64,000 nt of DNA from Escherichia whittamii (GCF_014836715.1 NZ_JACSQI010000001.1:544358-608357); one strand, 5' to 3'. Shown: positions 35,264 through 45,409, counted from the stretch's first letter. Notes: a model not told the origin generated them from the sequence alone. A program made the numbers and translations.

Positions 35264-35898
35264 TGTTTTGCCGCCTTGATGAGAGTGGTTTTCACCGGGA
35301 AGTAGTCCGCGCCGAGATACTGTTCCGACTGGCGAATTTGACCTTCGCTATCGATCCAGTAGCGGTTATGCCAGCGCGCCTGGTCGGTTGAGACTTCTTC
35401 GTCCAGCACACGAACCGGGGTTTCATCGCTGCCGACTTTGACGGTATCGGTACCATCCCATTTGAAGACCGAGCGTGCGGTGGCGTAGCGCACCTGCTTA
35501 TACTCGGTCCAGCCCATCGTGCGGGTCCATGTTGCGCCATCAACGATTTGTGCGGGTTTGATCAGCGGGTCAGCGGCAAGGTTATTCACTTCAATCAGGT
35601 TGTCGCCGCCAAGCAAAGTCTTCACCAGACGCCCATGTTGTGTGACGAGAGTCGCCTGATCCTGAGTGACCCATTTTTGTTGTCCGTCTTCAGCAAAGGC
35701 CAAAACGACAAATAACTGTGGACCACCATTAAGCTGCATGTACTGGCTGGCGTAGGGCATATTTTGAATATCATCGTCCGTCAGTTGTACGCCTGGCGTA
35801 CCGAACAGACTGTCCCACAGTGAATTGCCCAGCTCTTGAGTAGTGGCTGAACACGCCTGTAATAACAGGCAGATAAGAATGAGTGCAGGTCGCTTCAC
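35260..35898 (-). CDS. yjbF: YjbF, exopolysaccharide-linked lipoprotein
   Basis: 212 residues from a GTG at 35898 with a GGAG site 7 bases upstream; the ATG ten codons earlier lacks a site. The lipobox LLQA-C puts the lipidated cysteine at residue 16, and the residue after it is Ser, so outer-membrane sorting is expected. GfcB/YmcC-like family. Second gene of yjbEFGH, 114 bases after yjbE. Confidence 0.94.
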   Translation of the reverse strand: MKRPALILICLLLQACSATTQELGNSLWDSLFGTPGVQLTDDDIQNMPYASQYMQLNGGPQLFVVLAFAEDGQQKWVTQDQATLVTQHGRLVKTLLGGDNLIEVNNLAADPLIKPAQIVDGATWTRTMGWTEYKQVRYATARSVFKWDGTDTVKVGSDETPVRVLDEEVSTDQARWHNRYWIDSEGQIRQSEQYLGADYFPVKTTLIKAAKQ

Positions 35899-36012
35899 GA
35901 CTCTTCTCCAGAGGGGCAGAATAACCACACCGGAGTGTGGTTATGGTAAATCCCCGTCATACTTCAAGCCTCAGATGCGATGACTCGAATTATTTTGGGG
36001 ATACATACGTTA

Positions 36013-36255
36013 TTACTGGGTACTGGTGGTCGTGGTTGTGGTGGTTCCGGTATTAGAACCATCACCGCCACCGGTTGCCGCGAGCGCGACACCCACCGCC
36101 GAGCTTACGGTGCTGACGCTGGTCGCGGAGGAACTCCCCGCCGAAACCGACGTTGCTGCCGCCCCTGCCGCTTCGCCCACCTGTACAGGTGCAGCCCACG
36201 CAGAAGTCGCCGCAAGCGCAGATATGGCAAAAATGCCATACAGAACTTTTTTCAT
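36013..36255 (-). CDS. yjbE: YjbE, small secreted Ser/Thr/Gly-rich protein
   Basis: 80 residues with a signal peptide ending SAWA-APVQ. The mature part is low-complexity: Ala/Ser/Val repeats, GGGDGSNTG, then a run of seven threonines and TSTQ. It resembles GfcA of the group 4 capsule operon in layout. First gene of yjbEFGH. No enzyme motif is present. Confidence 0.93.
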   Translation of the reverse strand: MKKVLYGIFAISALAATSAWAAPVQVGEAAGAAATSVSAGSSSATSVSTVSSAVGVALAATGGGDGSNTGTTTTTTTSTQ

Positions 36256-36567
36256 AACAATTTCCCTTCATTGAATGAATGGAGATTTACCCAAAAGCAT
36301 TTCGGGCGGGATCGAGTATACACAACTAAAGCATGCGAATTACGGCGCGGGTAATTAGTGATGGGGTTTTAGGATAATTGGAATGAATATCAATTATATA
36401 TTTTTATTATATAAAAATAATCATGTTAATCATTAAGTTAAAATAAATACAAAAGTGATTAACCTGCGTATTTTCCGAAATTATTACAGACTAAAAATCT
36501 ATTTTAGGATTAACCTCACGGTATGGATTTTGTTAAATCACAGACAAGGGGATTTATCTGATAAAAC

Positions 36568-36596
36568 AATGCCGACTTATAGTCGGCATTTTTATT
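36568..36596. terminator. Hairpin terminator downstream of pgi
   Basis: A 9-bp perfect stem (AATGCCGAC with GTCGGCATT) with T-runs on both sides. It could end pgi transcripts after the REP pair or block read-through toward yjbE. Confidence 0.7.
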
Positions 36597-36662
36597 AAGG
36601 TTATTTAATCAATCGTGCTATGTATTAATTGCCGAATACGATGTACATATCGGCATCAACCT

Positions 36663-36740
<78 letters not shown>

Positions 36741-36765
36741 TAGCGACATCAGGCATGCACGATGA

Positions 36766-38415
36766 TTAACCGCGCCATGCTTTATAGCGGTTAATCAGCC
36801 CATTGGTTGAGCTATCGTGGCTGCTGATTTCTTTGTCATCTTTCAGCTCCGGCAGAATGCGGTTCGCCAGCTGTTTACCCAGCTCCACGCCCCACTGGTC
36901 AAAGGTGAAGATGTTCAGGATCACGCCCTGAGTAAAGATTTTGTGCTCATACAGCGCAATCAATGCCCCCAGGCTAAACGGAGTGATTTCGCGCAGCAGG
37001 ATAGAGTTGGTCGGGCGGTTGCCTTCGAACACTTTGAACGGCACTACGTAGTCGAGCGTTGCCGGATCTTTACCCTGATCGCGATACTCCTGTTCAACCA
37101 CTTCACGGGATTTACCAAACGCCAGCGCTTCAGTCTGAGCGAAGAAGTTAGACAGCAGTTTCTGGTGGTGATCAGAGAGCGGATTATGAGTGATAGCCGG
37201 GGCGATGAAATCACACGGCACCATTTTGGTTCCCTGGTGGATCAGCTGGTAAAACGCGTGCTGACCGTTCGTACCTGGTTCACCCCAGATAATCGGGCCA
37301 GTCTGGTAATCCACGACGTTACCGTTACGGTCAACGTACTTACCGTTGGACTCCATATTGCCCTGCTGGAAGTACGCCGCGAAACGGTGCATATACTGGT
37401 CGTACGGCAGAATCGCTTCAGTTTCCGCACCGAAGAAATTGTTGTACCAGATGCCGATCAGCGCCAGCAATACAGGCAGGTTTTTCTCTGCTGGAGTGGT
37501 GGAGAAATGCTTGTCCATCGCATGTGCGCCAGAAAGCAGTTCAACGAAGTTATCAAAGCCAATGGAGAGAACAATCGACAGACCAATCGCTGACCACAAA
37601 GAGTAACGGCCGCCGACCCAGTCCCAAAACTCGAACATGTTGGCGGTATCAATACCAAACTCGCCGACGGCTTTGGCGTTGGTGGAAAGCGCAGCGAAAT
37701 GTTTCGCAACGTGTTTTTCATCACCTGCCGCTTTCAGGAACCAGTCACGCGCGCTATGAGCGTTGGTCATGGTTTCCTGAGTAGTAAAGGTTTTGGATGC
37801 TACCAGGAACAGAGTGGTTTCCGGGTTTACTTTTTTCAGCACTTCCGCGATGTGAGTCCCATCGACGTTAGAAACAAAGTGCATGTTCAGGTGATTTTTG
37901 TACGGACGCAGTGCTTCAGTCACCATGTACGGGCCAAGGTCAGAACCGCCGATACCGATGTTCACCACGTCGGTGATTGCTTTGCCGGTATAGCCTTTCC
38001 ACTCACCAGAAATAATCGCTTCCGAGAAGGTTTTCATCTTCTCCAGCACTGCGTTAACTTCCGGCATGACATCTTTGCCATCAACCAGAATCGGGGTGTT
38101 GCTACGGTTACGCAGCGCCACGTGCAGCACGGCACGGTTTTCGGTGCGGTTGATCTTCTCGCCAGAGAACATCGACTTAATCGCGCCCGCCAGATCGCAC
38201 TCTTTCGCCAGATCCTGCAATTTCGCCAGCGTCTCTTCGGTGATGCGGTTTTTGGAGTAATCCACCAGCATCTGATCGTCGAAGGTTGCGGAGAACTTAG
38301 AAAAACGATCGCCGTCTTTAGCAAAAAGATCGGCGATCGTTACGTCTTTCATTTCATCGAAGTGTTTCTGTAGTGCCTGCCAGGCTGCGGTCTGTGTTGG
38401 ATTGATGTTTTTCAT
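36766..38415 (-). CDS. pgi: Glucose-6-phosphate isomerase
   Basis: 549 residues from [11 protein letters not shown]; an ATG two codons upstream is in frame but not favoured. Full-length phosphoglucose isomerase with the family signatures: substrate-binding GIGGSDLGP (about 152-160), the catalytic Glu/His region [14 protein letters not shown] (about 384-397) and the late Lys near 514. It interconverts glucose 6-phosphate and fructose 6-phosphate. Seemingly identical to K-12 over long stretches. Divergent from lysC. Confidence 0.99.
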
Positions 38416-38597
38416 TAGCAATACTCTTCTGATTTTGAGAATTGTGACTTTGGAAGATTGTAGCGCCAGTCACAGAAAAATGTGATGGTTTTAGTGCCGT
38501 TAGCTCGACTGGCTAGCGAAGAGGATAAAAAGTATCGCTGTTATAAGCACAATTTCTCACCACTCCCGCTGCATGAAAAATCCGCATAATCCCAGCG

Positions 38598-38634
38598 TTG
38601 ACAGCCTCCCCCACACCTTTTATTTATAAATACG
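38598..38634 (+). promoter_or_regulatory. lysC promoter joined to a shortened leader
   Basis: TTGACA (38598-38603) and a TATTTA -10 (38621-38626, spacer 17) form a good sigma-70 promoter, and the text around it matches the K-12 lysC promoter I remember. In K-12 the lysine riboswitch starts right after TATAAAT. Here the sequence passes within a few bases into the last part of the leader (TTTGCGCC...CCCTGACACGAGG). The remaining leader is about 75 bases, too short for the aptamer. Confidence 0.75.
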
Positions 38635-38708
38635 GTTTGCGCCTGCACCGGTTTCAGTTCTGCCTTTGTGCCATGGTCGCTTCTTCCACTCCCTGACACG
38701 AGGTAGTT

Positions 38709-40058
38709 ATGTCCGATATTGTTGTCTCTAAATTTGGTGGTACTAGCGTTGCTGATTTTGACGCCATGAATCGCAGCGCCGACATTGTGCTTTCCGATGC
38801 AAATGTGCGTTTAGTCGTCCTCTCGGCTTCCGCCGGGATCACTAATCTGTTGGTTGCTCTGGCTGAAGGTCTGGAACCAGCTGAACGCTTCGCAAAACTT
38901 GATGCTATTCGCAATATCCAGTTCGCTATTCTGGAGCGTCTGCGCTACCCCAATGTCATCCGCGAAGAGATTGAACGTCTACTGGAGAATATTACTGTGC
39001 TGGCGGAGGCTGCTGCACTGGCAACCTCTCCAGCGCTAACTGATGAACTGGTCAGCCACGGCGAACTAATGTCTACCCTGCTGTTTGTGGAGATTCTGCG
39101 TGAGCGCAATGTTCAGGCCCAGTGGTTTGATGTGCGTAAAGTGATGCGCACAAACGATCGCTTTGGCCGCGCGGAGCCAGATATTGCTGCGCTGGAGGAA
39201 CTGTCTGCGCTGCAACTAACCCCACGTCTCAGCGAAGGTTTAGTCATCACTCAGGGCTTTATTGGGAGTGAAAGTAAAGGGCGAACCACAACACTTGGTC
39301 GCGGCGGTAGTGACTACACGGCGGCACTATTGGCAGAAGCGTTAAACGCTGCTCGTGTCGATATCTGGACAGATGTGCCGGGGATTTATACTACCGACCC
39401 ACGCGTCGTGCCTGATGCTAAACGAATTGATGAAATCGCCTTTGAAGAAGCGGCTGAGATGGCAACCTTTGGCGCCAAAGTACTTCATCCGGCAACCTTA
39501 CTGCCTGCTGTTCGCAGCGATATCCCGGTGTTTGTCGGTTCAAGTAAAGATCCGCGTGCAGGCGGTACTTTGGTGTGTAATAAAACCGAAAATCCGCCGT
39601 TGTTCCGTGCGCTGGCTCTGCGTCGCAAACAAACGCTGTTAACTCTGCATAGCCTGAATATGCTGCATTCTCGCGGCTTCCTCGCGGAAGTTTTCGGCAT
39701 TCTCGCACGGCATAATATTTCGGTGGATTTAATTACTACGTCGGAGGTGAGCGTGGCGCTGACTCTCGACACTACCGGTTCAACGTCAACTGGCGATACG
39801 TTGCTGACACAATCGCTGCTGATGGAGCTTTCAGCGTTGTGCCGGGTAGAAGTGGAAGAAGGCCTGGCACTGGTGGCTCTGATTGGTAACGACCTGTCAA
39901 AAGCCTGTGGCGTTGGCAAAGAGGTGTTTGGCGTACTTGAACCGTTCAACATTCGCATGATTTGCTACGGCGCTTCCAGCCATAACCTGTGCTTCCTGGT
40001 ACCAGGCGAAGATGCGGAACAAGTCGTGCAGAAATTGCATAGTAATTTGTTTGAGTAA
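38709..40058 (+). CDS. lysC: Aspartokinase III, lysine-sensitive
   Basis: 449 residues, the K-12 length. The kinase motif VVSKFGGTSV is at 5-14, the catalytic domain runs to about 290, and two ACT domains bind lysine (about 305-449). It phosphorylates aspartate at the head of the lysine-threonine-methionine-DAP pathway. Lysine normally controls it both by feedback and through a leader riboswitch. The ACT region appears intact, so feedback should remain, but the riboswitch is missing here. About a dozen differences from K-12 (for example EPAERFAKLD, AALEELSALQ) are seen. Confidence 0.98.
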   Translation: MSDIVVSKFGGTSVADFDAMNRSADIVLSDANVRLVVLSASAGITNLLVALAEGLEPAERFAKLDAIRNIQFAILERLRYPNVIREEIERLLENITVLAEAAALATSPALTDELVSHGELMSTLLFVEILRERNVQAQWFDVRKVMRTNDRFGRAEPDIAALEELSALQLTPRLSEGLVITQGFIGSESKGRTTTLGRGGSDYTAALLAEALNAARVDIWTDVPGIYTTDPRVVPDAKRIDEIAFEEAAEMATFGAKVLHPATLLPAVRSDIPVFVGSSKDPRAGGTLVCNKTENPPLFRALALRRKQTLLTLHSLNMLHSRGFLAEVFGILARHNISVDLITTSEVSVALTLDTTGSTSTGDTLLTQSLLMELSALCRVEVEEGLALVALIGNDLSKACGVGKEVFGVLEPFNIRMICYGASSHNLCFLVPGEDAEQVVQKLHSNLFE

Positions 40059-40066
40059 AAACAGTG

Positions 40067-40100
40067 CGGCCCGGATGATACTTGCCGGGCCGAATTTATT
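40067..40100 (+). terminator. lysC terminator
   Basis: A GC-rich 8-bp stem (CGGCCCGG with CCGGGCCG) and a T-rich tail AATTTATTTT, 9 bases after the lysC stop. Confidence 0.85.
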
Positions 40101-40306
40101 TTCCCATCACTGTCGCCATCAATAAACGAGTCTATTCCCTGTTAATCAGCGTCTTTATCGGAGAATAATTGCCGTTAAATTTTATCTACATTTATCGTTA
40201 ATTTTCGAGAGAGATAAATGTTTTAAAAGAGGCAAATGAATCTTATCGGTTCTGCTCGCAAATAAATTCCCGTACACTGAACCCTCCGGCTCAATGAGGC
40301 ACCATC

Positions 40307-40579
40307 ATGGCACTCCCCCGTATTACCCAAAAAGAGATGACTGAACGCGAGCAGCGCGAGCTAAAAACGCTGCTGGATCGGGCACGTATTGCGCATGGCC
40401 GCGTGCTGACCAACGCCGAAACTAACAGCATTAAGAAAGAGTACATCGATAAGCTGATGGTTGAGCGTGAGGCTGAAGCGAAAAAAGCCCGCCAGTTGAA
40501 GAAAAAGCAGGCTTATAAACCGGATCCTGAAGCGTCATTCAGTTGGTCGGCAAATACGTCAACGCGCGGCAAACGCTGA
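40307..40579 (+). CDS. yjbD: YjbD, DUF3811 protein
   Basis: 90 residues, highly charged and mostly helical, with a Lys-rich C-terminal half (EAEAKKARQLKKKQAYK). It matches K-12 YjbD in length. Function unknown; the charge pattern would suit nucleic-acid or ribosome contact, but that is guesswork. It ends immediately before the rluF stop on the other strand, with no base between. Confidence 0.88.
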   Translation: MALPRITQKEMTEREQRELKTLLDRARIAHGRVLTNAETNSIKKEYIDKLMVEREAEAKKARQLKKKQAYKPDPEASFSWSANTSTRGKR

Positions 40580-41452
40580 TTAACGACCTTTTTTCTTCCG
40601 CCCCGGCGAAGTGAAACGCTTGCCGTTTGATGCCGGGCGGCCACCTTTTTCCGCCGTTTTTTCTACCTTCACCACCGGGCGTTTGATACCTGCCGTTTTC
40701 GGTTTGGCCTTCGCTTTGGGTTTTGCCTCGGAAGAGGAATTTTCAATGAGCTTAAAGAGATCGATAAGCTCATCATCGGTTAAATCACGCCACTCACCCA
40801 GCGGAATGCCACTTAAGCTGACGTTCATAATGCGCGTACGTTCCAGCTTTTTCACTTCGTAACCAAAGTGTTCACACATCCGGCGGATTTGACGGTTCAG
40901 CCCCTGCACCAGCGTAATGCGAAAGACAAACGGCGCTTCTTTTTTAACTTTGCACTTTTTGGTCACCGTCCCAAGAATCGGCACACCTGCCGCCATGCCA
41001 CGAATAAATTCATCGGTAATCGGTTTATCCACCGTTACCAGATACTCTTTCTCATGGTCGTTACCCGCGCGGAGGATCTTATTGACCAGATCGCCATGAT
41101 TGGTGAGAAAAATCAGCCCCTGAGAATCTTTATCCAGGCGACCAATCGGGAATACGCGTTTACTGTGGTTAACGAAATCGACAATGTTGTCGCGCTCACC
41201 ATCTTCGGTGGTACTGACAATCCCCACCGGCTTATTCAGGGCGATAAGCACTAAATCTTCGGCTTCCCGAGGCTCAATCACCTGACCGTTTACTTTCACA
41301 ACGTCGCCGGGTTTCACCTGATCGCCAATGGTGGCACGCTTGCCATTAAGGAACACATTGCCTTGCTCAATGTAGCGATCCGCTTCGCGGCGTGAGCAAA
41401 TTCCGCTTTCGCTGATGTATTTATTTAAACGGACTGATGAGTCGGGCAGCAT
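40580..41452 (-). CDS. rluF: 23S rRNA pseudouridine 2604 synthase RluF
   Basis: 290 residues. An N-terminal S4 domain (about 7-65) is followed by an RsuA-type catalytic domain. The catalytic aspartate is in [15 protein letters not shown] (about 104), and the conserved EKEYLV motif is near 135. It modifies U2604 of 23S rRNA and also acts on tRNA-Tyr U35. A Lys/Pro-rich tail (after about 245) includes KAKPKTAG repeats. It lies at the left edge of the sor island. Confidence 0.96.
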   Translation of the reverse strand: MLPDSSVRLNKYISESGICSRREADRYIEQGNVFLNGKRATIGDQVKPGDVVKVNGQVIEPREAEDLVLIALNKPVGIVSTTEDGERDNIVDFVNHSKRVFPIGRLDKDSQGLIFLTNHGDLVNKILRAGNDHEKEYLVTVDKPITDEFIRGMAAGVPILGTVTKKCKVKKEAPFVFRITLVQGLNRQIRRMCEHFGYEVKKLERTRIMNVSLSGIPLGEWRDLTDDELIDLFKLIENSSSEAKPKAKAKPKTAGIKRPVVKVEKTAEKGGRPASNGKRFTSPGRKKKGR

Positions 41453-41800
41453 AAATTCTCCTGTAAAACGCGGAATATACCGTACCTCTTAGCGGGGAAA
41501 AACAGGGTTATGCGGCAACGTCGAAATTAAATGTGATCTGCAGCGCCTTTTATCACAAAAGTGTCACCAGAAGCCCGATGCAAATTTGCCTGGCGAAAAC
41601 CAGAATAATCAACCTATTACGAATCTCTGCACACTTGTGCTGATGACTGCTACGCAGAGAAACAAATGTGCAAGAGAAAGCACCATTTCAGCGTAAACAA
41701 AGAGTGAAAAATCGCTTTTAAAGGCCACGATGATGAGGTTATATCAGATCAAGCGGTAAGAAAGCGTAATTGCACAAATGTGCAGAACCAGGAGGCGGCA
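41453..41800. promoter_or_regulatory. rluF-sorC control region with repeated palindromes
   Basis: A 348-base divergent gap. Three copies of a TGCACA-type palindrome or half-site occur: TGCACACTTGTGC (41628-41640), AACAAATGTGCA (41661-41672) and TGCACAAATGTGCA (41771-41784). The last lies just before the sorC ribosome site. They are candidate SorC operators. A TGTGATCT half-site near 41532 could serve CRP, but no full CRP site was seen. Confidence 0.65.
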
Positions 41801-42748
41801 ATGGAAAACAGTGACGATATCCGTTTGATTGTGAAGATTGCCCAACTCTATTACGAGCAGGACATGACGCAGGCGCAAATCGCCCGCGAGCTGGGTATTT
41901 ACCGCACCACTATCAGCCGCTTGCTTAAACGAGGCCGCGAACAGGGTATTGTCACCATCGCCATCAACTATGACTACAACGAAAACCTCTGGCTGGAGCA
42001 ACAGCTGAAGCAAAAGTTTGGTCTGAAAGAAGCCGTGGTGGTGTCGGGGCATGATGAAGAGGAAGACGCGCAACTGGCGGTGATGGGGTTACACGGCGCG
42101 CAACTGCTGGATCGCTTGCTGGAGCCTGGCGATATTGTCGGTTTTTCCTGGGGCCGCGCGGTAAGCGCACTGGTTGAAAACTTGCCGCAGGCGGGGCAAT
42201 CGCGGCAGTTAATCTGCGTGCCAATTATTGGTGGCCCGTCCGGTAAACTCGAAAGCCGCTATCACGTAAACACATTAACCTACAGCGCGGCGGCAAAGCT
42301 GAAAGGGGAATCGCATCTTGCGGATTTTCCGGCGCTACTGGATAACACATTAATTCGTAATGGGATCATGCAGTCTCAGCACTTTAAAACCATCTCTGCC
42401 TACTGGGATAATCTGGATATCGCCCTTGTGGGGATTGGTTCACCGGCCATTCGCGATGGTGCTAACTGGCATGCGTTTTATGGCGGCGAAGAGAGTGACG
42501 ATCTGAATGCTCGTCAGGTTGCCGGGGATATTTGCTCACGCTTTTTTGATATTCACGGCGCAATGGTCGAAACGAATATGAGCGAGAAAACGCTCTCTAT
42601 CGAAATGAATAAATTAAAGCAGGCACATTATTCCATTGGTATTGCTATGGGTGAAGAAAAATATAGTGGAATTATTGGCGCATTGCGTGGGAAATATATT
42701 AATTGTCTGGTAACAAATAGCAACACAGCTGAACTATTACTGAAATAA
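41801..42748 (+). CDS. sorC: SorC, sorbose operon regulator
   Basis: 315 residues from MENSDDIRL, which has a GGAGG site; an upstream in-frame Met is unsupported. The N-terminal helix-turn-helix (about 22-45, MTQAQIARELGIYRTTISRL) is followed by a SorC-type sugar-phosphate-binding domain. In Klebsiella SorC represses the sor operon without sorbose and activates it with sorbose. Identity to the Klebsiella protein, as I remember it, is very high. First gene of the island. Confidence 0.95.
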   Translation: MENSDDIRLIVKIAQLYYEQDMTQAQIARELGIYRTTISRLLKRGREQGIVTIAINYDYNENLWLEQQLKQKFGLKEAVVVSGHDEEEDAQLAVMGLHGAQLLDRLLEPGDIVGFSWGRAVSALVENLPQAGQSRQLICVPIIGGPSGKLESRYHVNTLTYSAAAKLKGESHLADFPALLDNTLIRNGIMQSQHFKTISAYWDNLDIALVGIGSPAIRDGANWHAFYGGEESDDLNARQVAGDICSRFFDIHGAMVETNMSEKTLSIEMNKLKQAHYSIGIAMGEEKYSGIIGALRGKYINCLVTNSNTAELLLK

Positions 42749-42818
42749 AAATCTGCCCGAATTTTACCGTAATAAAAAATTACGGCGGGCCTCTATTACC
42801 TAAAATCAGGAGTTTGTT

Positions 42819-43625
42819 ATGCCAACGTGGTTAAATTTGCAGGATAAAATCATTATTGTCACCGGTGGTGCATCCGGCATTGGTCTGGCGATTGTGGAGG
42901 AATTATTAACACAAGGCGTGAATGTACAGATGGTCGATATTCACGGTGGCGACGGTCAATATGAAGGCCATAAAGGTTATCAGTTCTGGCCGACCGATAT
43001 TTCCAGCGCCAAAGAGGTGAATCATACGGTGGCGGAAATTATCCAGCGCTTTGGCCGCATCGACGGTCTGGTCAATAACGCAGGGGTCAATTTCCCACGC
43101 CTGTTGGTCGATGAGAAATCGCCTGCCGGGCAGTATGAACTCAACGAAGCAGCGTTTGAAAAAATGGTCAATATAAACCAGAAAGGCGTTTTTCTGATGT
43201 CGCAGGCGGTGGCGCGGCAGATGGTAAAACAACACGATGGCGTGATTGTGAATGTTTCCTCGGAAAGCGGGCTGGAAGGCTCAGAGGGTCAGAGCTGCTA
43301 TGCCGCCACCAAAGCTGCGCTCAATAGCTTCACGCGCTCCTGGTCGAAAGAGCTGGGTAAGCACGGTATCCGTGTAGTCGGTATCGCGCCGGGGATTCTG
43401 GAAAAAACCGGGCTGCGCACGCCGGAATATGAAGAAGCGCTGGCGTGGACGCGCAATATCACCGTCGAGCAACTGCGCGAAGGCTACACCAAAAATTCCA
43501 TTCCTATTGGACGCTCGGGAAGATTAGCGGAAGTAGCTGATTTTGTTTGTTATCTGCTGTCTGAACGCGCCAGTTACATCACCGGAGTAACCACTAACAT
43601 TGCGGGCGGCAAAACGCGCGGTTAA
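42819..43625 (+). CDS. sorD: SorD, D-glucitol-6-phosphate dehydrogenase
   Basis: 268-residue short-chain dehydrogenase. NAD-binding TGGASGIG is at 15-22, NNAG at 86-89, and the catalytic YxxxK is Y161/K165 with serines at 147-150. It oxidises sorbitol (glucitol) 6-phosphate, made by SorE from L-sorbose 1-phosphate, to fructose 6-phosphate. It follows sorC by 70 bases and leads directly into the PTS genes. Confidence 0.93.
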   Translation: MPTWLNLQDKIIIVTGGASGIGLAIVEELLTQGVNVQMVDIHGGDGQYEGHKGYQFWPTDISSAKEVNHTVAEIIQRFGRIDGLVNNAGVNFPRLLVDEKSPAGQYELNEAAFEKMVNINQKGVFLMSQAVARQMVKQHDGVIVNVSSESGLEGSEGQSCYAATKAALNSFTRSWSKELGKHGIRVVGIAPGILEKTGLRTPEYEEALAWTRNITVEQLREGYTKNSIPIGRSGRLAEVADFVCYLLSERASYITGVTTNIAGGKTRG

Positions 43626-43634
43626 GGAGGATGT

Positions 43635-44042
43635 ATGGTCAATGCCATTTTTTGCGCCCACGGCAAATTAGCCTGCGCCATGCTGGAATCGGTTCAGATG
43701 GTGTACGGCGATGCTAACGTTGAAGCGGTTGAATTTGTGCCCGGCGAGAACGCCGGAGACATTGTCACGAAACTGGAGCAGTTAGTAAGTATTCACAATC
43801 AGGACGAGTGGTTGATTGCTGTGGATTTACAATGCGGCAGCCCGTGGAATGCGGCAGCAACGCTTGCAATGCGCAATCCGCGCCTGCGGGTGATCAGCGG
43901 TCTTTCTCTGCCTCTGTCGCTCGAACTGGTTGATAACCAGGGCAGCATGAACATTGATGAACTGTGTGAACACCTGACGCAAATCGCAAAGCAAACCTGC
44001 GTCGTCTGGAAACCGCTGGTAACGGCTGAGGAAGATTTCTGA
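43635..44042 (+). CDS. sorF: SorF, sorbose PTS EIIA component
   Basis: 135 residues of the mannose-family EIIA domain. The phospho-accepting histidine is H9 in IFCAHGKLA. It takes phosphate from HPr and passes it to SorB. Its TGA stop overlaps the sorB ATG by one base (TGATG), so the two are translationally coupled. A GGAGG ribosome site precedes it. Confidence 0.93.
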   Translation: MVNAIFCAHGKLACAMLESVQMVYGDANVEAVEFVPGENAGDIVTKLEQLVSIHNQDEWLIAVDLQCGSPWNAAATLAMRNPRLRVISGLSLPLSLELVDNQGSMNIDELCEHLTQIAKQTCVVWKPLVTAEEDF

Positions 44043-44536
44043 TGAACATTACGCTCGCCCGCATTGATGACCGCCTGATCCACGGCCAGGTCACTACCGT
44101 CTGGTCGAAAGTGGCTAACGCCCAGCGCATTATTATCTGCAATGACGAGGTGTATAACGATGAAGTTCGCCGAACCTTATTGCGTCAGGCTGCGCCGCCG
44201 GGAATGAAGGTTAACGTGGTCAATATTGAAAAAGCCGTCGCGGTTTATCACAACCCGCAATATCAGGACGAAACCGTTTTTTATCTTTTCACCCGACCTC
44301 AGGATGCCTTAGAAATGGTTCGCCAGGGCGTAAAAATCGGCACCCTGAATATTGGCGGAATGGCCTGGCGGCCCGGTAAAAAACAGTTAACCAAAGCCGT
44401 ATCATTAGATGACGATGATATTAACGCATTTAATGAGTTGAATAATCTTGGCGTCACCCTGGATTTACGCGTCGTGGCGTCCGATCCCTCAATCAATATT
44501 ATTGACAAAATAAACGAACAGTTAGCTACATATTAA
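44042..44536 (+). CDS. sorB: SorB, sorbose PTS EIIB component
   Basis: 164 residues of the mannose-family EIIB. The active-site histidine is H14 in ARIDDRLIHGQV. It transfers phosphate from SorF to the incoming L-sorbose, giving L-sorbose 1-phosphate. Coupled to sorF by a one-base overlap. Confidence 0.94.
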   Translation: MNITLARIDDRLIHGQVTTVWSKVANAQRIIICNDEVYNDEVRRTLLRQAAPPGMKVNVVNIEKAVAVYHNPQYQDETVFYLFTRPQDALEMVRQGVKIGTLNIGGMAWRPGKKQLTKAVSLDDDDINAFNELNNLGVTLDLRVVASDPSINIIDKINEQLATY

Positions 44537-44601
44537 ATAATAGCGCCTGTGTACATATGCTTTAACAGGCAGGGATGACGACACTTAAAAGGTGACACAT
44601 A

Positions 44602-45399
44602 ATGGAAATAAGTACCCTACAAATCATAGCCATATTTCTTTTTTCCTGCATTGCCGGAATGGGCAGCGTGCTGGATGAATTTCAGACCCACCGCCCGTTA
44701 ATTGCCTGTACGGTGATTGGTTTAATTCTCGGTGATTTAAAAACCGGAATTATGCTCGGTGGCACGCTGGAATTGATAGCTCTCGGCTGGATGAATGTCG
44801 GCGCGGCGCAATCTCCGGATTCTGCGCTCGCCAGCATTATCTCCGCCATTCTGGTTATCGTTGGTCAGCAAAGCATCGCCACCGGTATCGCCATCGCGTT
44901 GCCTGTGGCTGCTGCAGGCCAGGTGTTGACGGTGTTTGCCCGCACCATCACCGTAGTGTTCCAGCACGCGGCGGATAAAGCAGCGGAAGAGGCGCGGTTT
45001 CGCACTCTCGATATTCTACATGTCTCCGCGCTTGGCGTGCAGGCGCTGCGCGTTGCGATTCCGGCACTGATTGTCTCGCTGTTCGTCAGCGCCGACATGG
45101 TGAGCAATATGCTGAGTGCAATACCGGAATTCGTCACTCGTGGTCTGCAAATTGCGGGCGGTTTTATTGTCGTCGTCGGCTACGCCATGGTGCTGCGCAT
45201 GATGGGCGTGAAATATTTGATGCCTTTCTTTTTCCTCGGTTTCCTCGCAGGTGGCTACCTCGATCTCAGTCTGCTGGCTTTCGGTGGCGTCGGCGTGATC
45301 ATGGCCTTGCTCTACATCCAGCTAAATCCACAGTGGCGTAAAGCTGAACCACATCCCCAGGCCACTACTATCACCGCCCTTGACCAACTTGACGATTAA
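44602..45399 (+). CDS. sorA: SorA, sorbose PTS EIIC permease
   Basis: 265 residues with about seven to eight hydrophobic segments. The mannose-family EIIC signature GGTLELIALGWMNVGAAQSPD is near 53-73. It forms the membrane channel for L-sorbose together with SorM. It follows sorB by 65 bases, and sorM starts 10 bases after its stop. Confidence 0.94.
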   Translation: MEISTLQIIAIFLFSCIAGMGSVLDEFQTHRPLIACTVIGLILGDLKTGIMLGGTLELIALGWMNVGAAQSPDSALASIISAILVIVGQQSIATGIAIALPVAAAGQVLTVFARTITVVFQHAADKAAEEARFRTLDILHVSALGVQALRVAIPALIVSLFVSADMVSNMLSAIPEFVTRGLQIAGGFIVVVGYAMVLRMMGVKYLMPFFFLGFLAGGYLDLSLLAFGGVGVIMALLYIQLNPQWRKAEPHPQATTITALDQLDD

Positions 45400-45409
45400 C
45401 GGAGCCATC

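Noticed and set aside
36360..36480. Small RNA or ORF in the AT-rich yjbE upstream region
   Set aside because: No start with a ribosome site, no conserved stem and no terminator specific to it was visible.
41453..41800. Phage or integrase remnants at the left edge of the sor island
   Set aside because: No integrase, IS end, tRNA or direct repeat could be seen.
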